From the NCBI GenBank assembly GCA_007123465.1, contig SKLB01000147.1:1-5263 (forward strand): a stretch of 5,263 nt of DNA, written 5' to 3'. This DNA is from Spirochaetales bacterium (GTDB lineage: Bacteria; Spirochaetota; Spirochaetia; DSM-27196; PWMO01). Of this stretch, positions 1 through 5,263 are shown in pieces. Every line of letters starts with the position of its first letter. Positions within the stretch are counted from its first letter, which is position 1. Position numbers and translations under genes: made by a program. A model generated the notes under the pieces. The model had not been told where the DNA came from. It made no database searches and saw only the letters and a program-made list of their open reading frames with translations.

Positions 1-75
1 AATCTCAGTCTGGTAATGTCGGAAAGCAGCGTTGACACGGCGATGCGCACGCTTCATGGAGAGTTCTTCGAGTGA
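1..75 (+). CDS. C-terminal fragment of a probable aspartokinase (monofunctional, LysC-like)
   Basis: Reading from base 1, an open frame runs 24 codons to TGA at 73-75; the gene begins off the left edge. The fragment opens NLSLVMSES and ends RTLHGEFFE. This resembles the end of Escherichia coli LysC as I recall it (NLCFLVPGED, then QKLHSNLFE): a beta strand followed by a helix carrying the L-H and F-E residues, as at the end of the ACT regulatory region. If correct, the enzyme phosphorylates aspartate in the first step of lysine, threonine, methionine and diaminopimelate synthesis, and the ACT region would bind an amino-acid effector. The catalytic domain is not visible, so the call rests on 24 residues, and another ACT-domain protein is possible. 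The stop overlaps the next gene's GTG start (GTGA), suggesting translational coupling. Confidence 0.55.
   Translation, partial: NLSLVMSESSVDTAMRTLHGEFFE
58..63 (+). promoter_or_regulatory. Ribosome binding site for the J-domain gene
   Basis: GGAGAG lies 8 nt before the GTG at 72, inside the last codons of the upstream gene. Together with the GTGA stop/start overlap it supports GTG at 72 as the start, rather than the later in-frame ATG codons at residues 47 or 77. Confidence 0.6.
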
Positions 76-527
76 GTCTCTCGCGGCGATTTGAAGATTT
101 TATACGCTCGCTCATCGACGAGCACGAACCGGGACACGAGGAGGGACAAACCGCGCGCGACCGCAGCAGGTTCGGCGGCTACGCCTTTGACCCTGACTAC
201 GCCGAAGCCATGCAGGACCTCGAGTATTTTGTGCGCACCGGCTTTGAGCGGCCCCGCCAGGAGACCTCCCGACAACCCGGCGGTGGCCAATACTCACAGA
301 TGCCAATAGCGGTGCGGCGCGCGTTCCGCGCGCTGGAGGTTGCTCCCGGAACCCGGTTCGATCAGGTCAGCCGATCCTACAAACGCCTTATTGCCGAATA
401 CCATCCGGACCGGCACGCCGCCGACCCGCAGCGCGCCGAAGCGGCCACCGAAGTCAGTAAGCGACTCAACCTTGCCTACCGCGCCATCCGCGACTACTAC
501 ATCGTAATCGGCAGCGTTGATCCTTAG
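72..527 (+). CDS. J-domain (DnaJ-like) co-chaperone, class C type
   Basis: A 151-residue protein with a C-terminal J domain at about residues 82-143. The J domain stimulates the ATPase of an Hsp70 (DnaK) partner. The key HPD tripeptide is intact at residues 111-113 (bases 402-410), preceded by a basic helix II (RSYKRLIAEY) and followed by a helix III ending RLNLAYRAIRDYY. There is no Gly/Phe-rich linker, cysteine zinc module or substrate-binding C-terminal domain, so it is not DnaJ itself but a specialised J protein. Residues 1-80 form a charged, hydrophilic segment I cannot assign (FDPDYAEAMQDLEYF is its most ordered-looking part), followed by a Gly/Gln-rich linker near 65-76. No signal peptide or membrane segment is seen. 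It starts at GTG, coupled to the probable aspartokinase gene, and its TAG stop directly abuts the convergent operon. The J domain is secure; client and pathway are unknown. Confidence 0.88.
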   Translation: MSLSRRFEDFIRSLIDEHEPGHEEGQTARDRSRFGGYAFDPDYAEAMQDLEYFVRTGFERPRQETSRQPGGGQYSQMPIAVRRAFRALEVAPGTRFDQVSRSYKRLIAEYHPDRHAADPQRAEAATEVSKRLNLAYRAIRDYYIVIGSVDP

Positions 528-561
528 TCAGCGGTTATCCGCGCGCTGCGATGCAACGCTG
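512..561. repeat. Nested inverted repeat across the convergent gene junction; possible bidirectional 3'-end structure
   Basis: CAGCGTTG at 512-519 is the exact reverse complement of CAACGCTG at 554-561. Inside lies CAGCG (529-533) with CGCTG (544-548), or alternatively GCGG-TTAT-CCGC at 531-542. The two stop codons (TAG 525-527 and, on the minus strand, TGA 530-528) sit inside this structure. There is no T-run after either arm on either strand, so it is not a standard intrinsic terminator. It may stabilise both 3' ends or assist another type of termination, or be chance in GC-rich coding DNA. The repeat is observed; the function is a guess. Confidence 0.35.
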
Positions 562-1913
562 GCATCGTCCTCCAGATGGTAGTCGCTGATCTTGCGGTGC
601 AGCGTCTTGCGCCCGATTCCCAGCATCTCGGCGGTCCTGCTCTTGTTACCGTTATTGGCGTTCAGCGTGCTGCGAATGATCTCCTGCTCGGCCTCGGCCA
701 GCGTCACGCCCATCGAGACTTTGATGTAGTTGGCGTCTGTGTCGGCGTTGACCGTCGGCGGCAGATCATCAGCGGTTATGATCTCGCCCTTGCACATCAC
801 CACCGCGCTTTCGATGCAGTTGCGCAGCTCGCGCACATTACCAGGCCACGAGTAGTTGAAGACCGCCGCGCGCGCCTTGGGATCGATACCTTCAACCGGC
901 TTACCGTTCTCAGCGGCAAACTCCTTGATGAACGCCGCCACCAGCAGCGGGATGTCTTCCTTGCGCTCGCGTAACGGCGGCACGTGGATATGGACAACGT
1001 TGAGCCGATAGTAGAGATCTTCACGGAAACGCCCGGCACCGATCTCTACCTTGAGATCCTTGTTGGTAGCCGAGATGATGCGGGTATCCACCTCGAGCGT
1101 TTCTTCGCCGCCGACACGCTCAAATCGCTTCTCCTGAAGAACGCGCAGGATCTTGATCTGAATAGCCTGGTTGATCTCGCCGATTTCATCGAGCAGGATG
1201 CTGCCCATATTCGACAGCTCGAAGCGGCCGCGCTTGCGTGCCACCGCCCCGGTGAAAGCGCCCTTCTCGTGGCCAAACAGCTCGCTTTCGAGTAGCGTTT
1301 CCGAAAGTGCTGCGCAATGCACCTTTACAAACGGTTTGTCTCTGCGGCCCGATAGCGTATGGATAGCGTCGGCGATAAGCTCTTTGCCTACACCACTCTC
1401 GCCGGTGATCAGGACAGACGCCTTGGTGGGCGCCACCTGGCGCACCACATCGAAGATGCGGTGCATCTCGCTGGACTTGCCTATGATATTGGTGAACTGC
1501 CGGCGCTTGTCGAGCTCTTCCTGCATGGCGCGATGCTGCAGTATCAGCTCGCGGTTGGACAGCGCACGTTTGACCAGTAGTGACAGCCGGTCAAGATTGA
1601 CCGGTTTGGTCAGAAAGTCGTAGGCGCCGTCGCGCATCGCCTGGACGGCGGTTTCGATGGTCCCGTGACCGGTCAGGATGATCACCGGAATTGTCGGCCA
1701 CGAATCAACCACCCGGCGCAACAACGCTTCTCCGGAGAGGCGCGGCATGCGCAAGTCGGCGATGACCAGGTCCACCTCTTCCTGCTGGATGACCTGCAGC
1801 GCGTCCTGGCCGTCCTCGGCCAGCAGCGTGCGGTAACCGTCCATCTCCAGAGCCTTGCCGAGTCCCTGGCGGATGTTCTTCTCATCATCCACTATCAGTA
1901 CGTTGAACTTCAT
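528..1913 (-). CDS. Sigma-54-dependent response regulator, NtrC/AtoC class (Rrp2-like)
   Basis: A 461-residue three-domain activator of usual family length. The receiver domain (about 1-120) has the acidic pair D9/D10, phospho-acceptor D53 (in IADLRMP), T81 and K103. The central AAA+ domain (about 142-375) has Walker A GESGVGKE at 171-178, the sigma-54-contacting loop GAFTGA at 218-223, Walker B LLDEIGE at 240-246, arginine-finger candidates R297 and R303, and the sensor II segment WPGNVREL at 356-363. A Fis-type helix-turn-helix occupies about 404-445 (NKSRTAEMLGIGRKTLHRKI). All motifs needed for phosphorylation-controlled ATP hydrolysis and open-complex formation with RpoN are intact. Its ATG overlaps the kinase stop by 4 nt (ATGA), so the kinase is the obvious partner. 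By position and architecture it corresponds to Rrp2 of Borrelia, which drives RpoN-dependent rpoS transcription; its target genes here are unknown. No sigma-54 promoter was recognised in the window. Confidence 0.96.
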   Translation of the reverse strand: MKFNVLIVDDEKNIRQGLGKALEMDGYRTLLAEDGQDALQVIQQEEVDLVIADLRMPRLSGEALLRRVVDSWPTIPVIILTGHGTIETAVQAMRDGAYDFLTKPVNLDRLSLLVKRALSNRELILQHRAMQEELDKRRQFTNIIGKSSEMHRIFDVVRQVAPTKASVLITGESGVGKELIADAIHTLSGRRDKPFVKVHCAALSETLLESELFGHEKGAFTGAVARKRGRFELSNMGSILLDEIGEINQAIQIKILRVLQEKRFERVGGEETLEVDTRIISATNKDLKVEIGAGRFREDLYYRLNVVHIHVPPLRERKEDIPLLVAAFIKEFAAENGKPVEGIDPKARAAVFNYSWPGNVRELRNCIESAVVMCKGEIITADDLPPTVNADTDANYIKVSMGVTLAEAEQEIIRSTLNANNGNKSRTAEMLGIGRKTLHRKISDYHLEDDASVASQRADNR

Positions 1914-3088
1914 GCCTGATCTCCGTTCCAGCCCAACAGATGCTGTTCCTTCTGCGGCACAGGGAAGGTGATTGTGAACGTTGTTCCCTTACCCGGCTGC
2001 GATAGTACCGAAATCTCTCCCCGGTGTTCCTTGATGACTTTGTACACCAGCGTCAAGCCGATACCGGACCCGAAATCCTTGGTGGTGAAGTAGGGCTCAA
2101 AGATCTTGCCCATTACTTCGTCGGTCATACCTACGCCGTTGTCACTGATGCACAGAATGGCGTCATCACCGCGCTGCCCGGTGGTGACCCGCAGCGTTCC
2201 GCCATCGGGCATGGCAGCAATCGCGTTCTTCATCATATTCATCAAAGCCTGTTTGAGGTACTTCTCGTCGAGGTGGATTGGATCCAAGCCCTCTTCAAGA
2301 TTGGCAACCAGCTCGATGCCGGCTTCTTCAAGCTCGTACTTCACGAATTCCAACAGCTCGTACACTACTTCGTTAAGATTTCGCTCTTCCAGCTGGACAT
2401 CGATCGGGCGTACCGCAAACAGGAAATCCACAACTATGTGGTTGAGACGGTCAACCTCTTCGTTGACCACTTCGATGTAGCTCTGCATGCGCTGGTGGTC
2501 GACTTGCTCTGAATCCATCGATGATTGCAGCGCTTTCTGCAGAAGCTGGATGTGGATACCGATTGAACCGAGCGGGTTCTTGATCTCGTGCGCCACTCCC
2601 GCAGCCAAGGTAGTCAGAGAGGCCAGGCTCTCGGCCCGGCGCAGACGAGCCTCGCGGCCACGCTTCTCGGTGATGTCTTCGATGTGCAGGATGTTGCCCT
2701 GTATGCTCCCCGAACCCACCAACGGCAAAATGCTGCACGACAGAATGCGATTGGCACCATTGCCATCCAGCGTGAACTCGCGGTCGTGGGCAGACTCCTG
2801 ATTGAGCAGCGTCTGCTGCACAAAATCGCTGATCTCGCGATCGGCAATTGCATTCCAGACCGGGCGCTCGTACCATTCGTGGGTTGCAAACGGCAGCAAC
2901 CGTTCGGCGGCCTTGTTCACCAGCACCAGTGAATTATCGGTTGCCGAAACAAGCACCCCGACGTTCATCGAATCGAGAACCAGCTCGATACGCTCGTGCT
3001 CGGTGGCAAGATCCCTGATCAATGTACGGATCTGCTCTTCATCGAGTTTGGGAAGCTTCTCAATGGCGCGCTCAATGAACTTTCGCAT
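1910..3088 (-). CDS. Soluble PAS-domain sensor histidine kinase, NtrB/AtoS type (Hk2-like)
   Basis: A 392-residue kinase without signal peptide or membrane segment, so it should sense a cytoplasmic signal. After a charged helical N-terminus (1-31) comes a PAS-like domain (about 32-140, with LDSMNVGVLV near the start and ILHIEDITEKR at the end). The dimerisation/phospho-acceptor domain has H167 in AHEIKNPLGS. The ATP-binding domain has the N box around N288 (MNMMKNAIAAM), G1 SDNGVGM (315-321), F box KIFEPYFTTK (328-337) and G2 GSGIGLTL (340-347). All catalytic boxes are present. The H-box sequence is typical of kinases paired with NtrC-class regulators, and the gene overlaps such a regulator by 4 nt. 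It overlaps the preceding delta' gene by 17 nt. Nothing in the PAS domain identifies the ligand; I see no haem- or flavin-binding signature I would trust. Function is secure as a kinase, unknown as to signal. Confidence 0.95.
   Translation of the reverse strand: MRKFIERAIEKLPKLDEEQIRTLIRDLATEHERIELVLDSMNVGVLVSATDNSLVLVNKAAERLLPFATHEWYERPVWNAIADREISDFVQQTLLNQESAHDREFTLDGNGANRILSCSILPLVGSGSIQGNILHIEDITEKRGREARLRRAESLASLTTLAAGVAHEIKNPLGSIGIHIQLLQKALQSSMDSEQVDHQRMQSYIEVVNEEVDRLNHIVVDFLFAVRPIDVQLEERNLNEVVYELLEFVKYELEEAGIELVANLEEGLDPIHLDEKYLKQALMNMMKNAIAAMPDGGTLRVTTGQRGDDAILCISDNGVGMTDEVMGKIFEPYFTTKDFGSGIGLTLVYKVIKEHRGEISVLSQPGKGTTFTITFPVPQKEQHLLGWNGDQA
1921..1924 (-). promoter_or_regulatory. Ribosome binding site for the response regulator
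   Basis: On the minus strand GGAG lies 7 nt before the ATG at 1913-1911, within the last codons of the kinase gene. It supports this ATG and coupled translation of kinase and regulator. Confidence 0.55.
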
Positions 3089-4301
3089 GTTGCTTCCTCA
3101 TCGCAAACCACAGGCTCTGCAGCACAAGGTCGCCGCGCATGTAGAATGATTCGCTGTAGCGCTGATGCCGCACCAGCTCGCGTTGCCAGCCCTGCAGCAG
3201 AGACAACGGAAGCGAAGCCTGAAACGGTTCGCCCTGCTCACGCTGCAGAATCCGCCTGCAGGCAGCCGAGAGCTCTTCAAAGAAATAGCGATATCCATCC
3301 TTGTTGGCTGCCTCGTTCAGCTCCACAGCAATTGTCTCCAGGCGCTGCGCCGGCTGCTCGTTCTGTTCGGCCAGCACCAGCTCCAGGAACTGGCGTGCCA
3401 GCATATCAAAACCGGTCCTGGACAAGTAGGCGTTCTGCATAATGTAGTGGCGGATAGAGTGGTAGCGCGGTTCGGTCTCGCGGAAGATCTTACGCAGCAC
3501 AATTTCGGTCTGGTCGCCATCGCGTTCGCTGAATGCATACGGCCGTACCCGTGAGCGTATCGTTGCCGGGATCGCGGCGCGGTTGCCGCTGAGCAGCACA
3601 AACGTCAGCCCCGCCGGCGGCTCTTCCAGAACCTTGAGCAGCGCGTTACGCGAACTGTCGTGCATGCGCTCGGCGTTTTCAAGAATCACTACTTTGTGCG
3701 AGTCTCCGCTGCTCAGGTGAGACCAATACGCAATGCTGCGGATGGTGTGAATCGGTATGTTGTCCGAACCGCGGGCTGCCATAATCCTGGCCGCCGCATC
3801 CAGTATCTGCTGAATGCGTCTGTCCAGCTTGTCGGCCGGCGGCAGGTCGGTATCAGGGGCAATCCCGTCGAGCGCGTCGCGAATGGTTTCGAGGTGGGTC
3901 ATGGTCTTTGTCAGCCGATTCTCCTCGCCCTGCCATAGAACCGGGTCAAAGCGCCGTAACAGCTTCTGCACCGAACGCAGAAACAGATAGACGGTGGCGC
4001 GCATCGGCGCCTTCTTGAGCGCTTCGGCACACGCCGCGATGTCCTGAACAAAGTAGCGGCTGCCGGTCATGAGCGTCAGCGGATGATCGAGGGTTCGATG
4101 CTGCACGCACGCCGCGCAGCCGCAGCTCCATGCCCCCTCCCCATCCTTGCAACTCAGAACACGCGCCAGTTCGAGTGCACTGCTGAGTTTGCCGCTGTAC
4201 TGCGGTCCGTGCAACAGAATAGCAGGGGGCAACTGCTGTTCGCTCACTTGTTGCCGCAGCTGGCCTATCGCACGGTCCTGACCGATAATATTCTCAAACA
4301 T
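3072..4301 (-). CDS. holB: DNA polymerase III clamp-loader subunit delta' (HolB-like), with a large insertion
   Basis: A 409-residue AAA+ family protein, longer than the roughly 330 residues usual for delta'. The start (FENIIGQDRAIGQL) is the standard clamp-loader opening. HGPQYSGKLSSALELARVLSC (31-51) is a P-loop region with Leu instead of Thr/Ser after the lysine, much as I recall for Bacillus HolB. Cysteines 51, 60, 62 and 65 match the zinc module of delta'/tau, although the middle spacing is C-x-C rather than C-x2-C. A conserved block follows at 184-252: IHTIRSI, HKVVILENAERM, NALLKVLEEPPAG, and TIRSRVRPY, corresponding to the SRC motif with R251 as the arginine finger. The Walker B position reads ENAE, without an Asp-Glu pair, so ATP hydrolysis is unlikely, as expected for delta'. 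Residues about 75-180 contain a helical insertion not found in typical delta'. The C-terminal third (260-409) would be the collar region. Role: structural and arginine-finger subunit that helps load the beta clamp. A DnaX (tau/gamma) paralogue is less likely because the ATPase motifs are degraded. Confidence 0.85.
   Translation of the reverse strand: MFENIIGQDRAIGQLRQQVSEQQLPPAILLHGPQYSGKLSSALELARVLSCKDGEGAWSCGCAACVQHRTLDHPLTLMTGSRYFVQDIAACAEALKKAPMRATVYLFLRSVQKLLRRFDPVLWQGEENRLTKTMTHLETIRDALDGIAPDTDLPPADKLDRRIQQILDAAARIMAARGSDNIPIHTIRSIAYWSHLSSGDSHKVVILENAERMHDSSRNALLKVLEEPPAGLTFVLLSGNRAAIPATIRSRVRPYAFSERDGDQTEIVLRKIFRETEPRYHSIRHYIMQNAYLSRTGFDMLARQFLELVLAEQNEQPAQRLETIAVELNEAANKDGYRYFFEELSAACRRILQREQGEPFQASLPLSLLQGWQRELVRHQRYSESFYMRGDLVLQSLWFAMRKQHAKVH
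3094..3099 (-). promoter_or_regulatory. Ribosome binding site for the histidine kinase
   Basis: On the minus strand GAGGAA lies 5 nt before the ATG at 3088-3086, inside the end of the delta' gene. It fixes the kinase start and hence the 17-nt overlap. Confidence 0.6.
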
Positions 4302-4782
4302 GCGCTATCCTTCGGCCGAGAAACTGTGACGCGTAGGGAAACAGCGGAACAAGAAACCGCGCGAACACGCTGCCTTCCAGCAGACGCTGCGGCGAGATCA
4401 CCGGTTGCACCTGAATAATCAGTATGGCCACAAAGGCGATCAGAATACCTTCAATCAGTCCAAGAAAGAGTCCCAGCGCGTGGTCAAGGCTCTCCAGATG
4501 AATGCGCTCGATCAGATTGCGCAAGGCGCGCTCAAAGAGCTTTACAACAAGGTAGACCAGCATGAAGATGGCCAGAAAGGCGGCTACCTGGCTCCAGATC
4601 GACGGTCTGAACGCCTGCTCCATCAGCTCGGCAACCAGTCCGGAAAACAGCACCGCTGCGCTTATGCCCAGAATAACCGCAGCCGCTGCAAGCACCTCCT
4701 GAACAAAGCCGCGCAGCGACGCGCGCAGAGTAGTAAAAATGAGAACGATGGTAAACACGATATCAATCGCAGCAAAATCCAC
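4294..4782 (-). CDS. cvpA: CvpA-family inner-membrane protein
   Basis: A 162-residue, strongly hydrophobic protein with four predicted membrane segments at about residues 3-19, 27-50, 62-84 and 103-126, and a short C-terminal tail that is probably amphipathic. Family marks are the RGFVQEVL motif after the first segment (24-31) and LDHALGLFLGLIEG (99-112) leading into the last segment. The family is named for a role in colicin V production in Escherichia coli; its molecular function is poorly defined and has been tied to envelope integrity and stress tolerance, so the name should not be read as bacteriocin production here. It starts at GTG 8 nt after the murG stop and ends by overlapping the delta' start by 8 nt (ATGTTTGA). 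Length and topology are normal for the family. Confidence 0.9.
   Translation of the reverse strand: MDFAAIDIVFTIVLIFTTLRASLRGFVQEVLAAAAVILGISAAVLFSGLVAELMEQAFRPSIWSQVAAFLAIFMLVYLVVKLFERALRNLIERIHLESLDHALGLFLGLIEGILIAFVAILIIQVQPVISPQRLLEGSVFARFLVPLFPYASQFLGRRIAHV
4308..4313 (-). promoter_or_regulatory. Ribosome binding site for the delta' gene
   Basis: On the minus strand GAAGGA lies 6 nt before the ATG at 4301-4299, within the final codons of cvpA. It supports the chosen start and the 8-nt overlap. Confidence 0.55.
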
Positions 4783-4787
4783 GTATT

Positions 4788-4792
4788 CTCCT
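4788..4792 (-). promoter_or_regulatory. Ribosome binding site for cvpA, sharing bases with the murG stop codon
   Basis: On the minus strand AGGAG lies 5 nt before the GTG at 4782-4780. The first two bases of AGGAG are the last two bases of the murG TAG stop (4793-4791). This strong site decides the GTG start of cvpA and means ribosomes finishing murG sit on the cvpA initiation region. Confidence 0.65.
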
Positions 4793-5263
4793 ACCAGAGG
4801 GAGGTGATCAGCTCGACAATTATGCCGGCCGGGTCACCGCCGCAAACCGCCTTAGCCGCGCGACCAATTGCATCGGCACGCTGCGGGTCGCTGATCAGCG
4901 CCTCAATCTCCTGCAGAACCCTCTGCTCAACACCATCCTTTCCCAGCACCGCTATTGCAGCGCCTCGATCGGCAAAATAGCGCGCATTATCGATCTGGTC
5001 ACCGCGTGAAGCCTCGGTGCCAAGCGGCAGCAGAATTGCCGGCCTGGCGGTGAGCGCCACTTCCCACAGGGTCCCCGCGCCGGCGCGACACACCACAACA
5101 TCGGCGGCAGCCAGCAGATCGGCGTACTCTTCAGCCACGAAACTGAACGAGCGATAATCGGGGCCGTCAGGCTCAACCGGCTGATGACTTCCTCTCTGAT
5201 GTACAATGTCGCACCGCGAGCGCAACTTCGGCAAGAGTTCCTGCACAAGTTGGTTTATCTGCG
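4791..5263 (-). CDS. murG: MurG, UDP-GlcNAc:undecaprenyl-PP-MurNAc-pentapeptide GlcNAc transferase (C-terminal part)
   Basis: The frame is open to the right edge, giving 156 residues of the C-terminal domain; the N-terminal half lies outside. The GTG at 5246 is an internal valine, since the reading continues upstream as QINQLV, the helix that follows the GGSQGA-type loop in MurG. Visible family marks, numbered from the first full codon (5261-5259), are HQRG (21-24), ADVVVCRAGAGTLWEVA (53-69), including the UDP-GlcNAc-binding Glu at 67, and RGDQIDNARYFADRGAA (86-102). MurG converts lipid I to lipid II at the cytoplasmic face of the inner membrane. The RAGAGTLWE and RGDQ-x-NA wording differs from the Escherichia coli version and is what I associate with spirochaete MurG. 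It is the first operon gene visible; the promoter is probably further upstream. Confidence 0.9.
   Translation of the reverse strand, partial: QINQLVQELLPKLRSRCDIVHQRGSHQPVEPDGPDYRSFSFVAEEYADLLAAADVVVCRAGAGTLWEVALTARPAILLPLGTEASRGDQIDNARYFADRGAAIAVLGKDGVEQRVLQEIEALISDPQRADAIGRAAKAVCGGDPAGIIVELITSLW

Noticed and set aside
32..37. TTGACA, a perfect -35-like hexamer before the J-domain gene
   Set aside because: No acceptable -10 hexamer follows at 16-18 nt (the position reads CATGGA), and it is explained as Val-Asp-Thr codons of the upstream gene.
531..542. GCGG-TTAT-CCGC hairpin as an intrinsic terminator
   Set aside because: The stem is only 4 bp and no T-run follows on either strand; kept only as part of the larger inverted repeat.
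655..671. Plus-strand TTGGCG...GTGCT with GG and GC ten bases apart, resembling a sigma-54 -24/-12 promoter
   Set aside because: Four of the consensus positions are wrong, and it lies inside the regulator gene pointing antisense with no gene downstream of it on that strand.
1171..1623. 150-codon plus-strand open frame opposite the response regulator
   Set aside because: Serine/arginine-rich shadow of the AAA+ domain coding strand; no domain seen.
2024..2512. 162-codon plus-strand open frame opposite the histidine kinase
   Set aside because: It runs through the N, G1, F and G2 boxes of a clear kinase on the other strand and has no recognisable motif of its own.
2752..2764. TGGCACCATTGCC, resembling a sigma-54 promoter
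   Set aside because: The GG-to-GC distance is 7 rather than 10, so it cannot place both elements correctly; it is also inside the kinase gene.
4405..4980. 191-codon plus-strand open frame opposite cvpA and murG
   Set aside because: It is antisense to two well-supported genes, low in family-like features and rich in Arg, Ser and Gln, as expected for the reverse reading of GC-rich coding DNA. I saw no convincing ribosome binding site.
5244..5246. GTG on the minus strand as the start of a 151-residue protein
   Set aside because: The frame stays open upstream to the window edge and reads as MurG sequence, so this codon is an internal valine of a gene cut by the window.

Overview
This window looks like chromosomal DNA from a free-living or host-associated spirochaete (Spirochaeta/Treponema-type lineage). 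The reasons are gene order and protein character. The minus-strand run murG - cvpA - clamp-loader delta' - PAS histidine kinase - sigma-54 response regulator matches, as I remember it, the neighbourhoods BB0767-BB0763 of Borrelia burgdorferi (murG to hk2/rrp2) and TP0523-TP0519 of Treponema pallidum. The DNA is visibly GC-rich (not counted exactly), unlike Borrelia, which points to a Spirochaeta-like genus. The assignment rests on memory of synteny and is not proven by the sequence alone.

Layout. Positions 1-75 (+) hold the last 24 codons of a gene that resembles the C-terminus of a monofunctional aspartokinase. Its stop codon overlaps the GTG start of a 151-residue J-domain protein (72-527, +). 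This protein ends directly against the stop codon of the convergent minus-strand operon, with no base between the two stops. The operon fills the rest of the window, 528 to beyond 5263: sigma-54 activator (528-1913), soluble histidine kinase (1910-3088), delta'-like clamp-loader subunit (3072-4301), CvpA-family membrane protein (4294-4782) and the C-terminal part of MurG (4791 to the right edge). It is transcribed right to left, so its promoter is probably upstream of murG outside the window. Junctions are an 8-nt gap and overlaps of 8, 17 and 4 nt, which implies one polycistronic mRNA with translational coupling.

How the genes fit together. MurG makes lipid II at the inner face of the membrane, CvpA is a small inner-membrane protein, and the delta' subunit belongs to the replicative clamp loader. 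The last two genes form a complete, intact-looking two-component pair: a kinase with no membrane segment, which therefore senses a cytoplasmic cue, and an NtrC-class activator with intact REC, AAA+ (GAFTGA) and Fis-type DNA-binding regions. No promoter, tRNA, rRNA, CRISPR array or mobile element was recognised, and no gap over 300 bases lacks a gene.

I see no wholly new system. The points most worth a second look are the roughly 90-residue insertion and altered motifs in the delta' protein, the uncharacterised N-terminal half of the J-domain protein, and the inverted-repeat structure lying across the zero-gap convergent junction.
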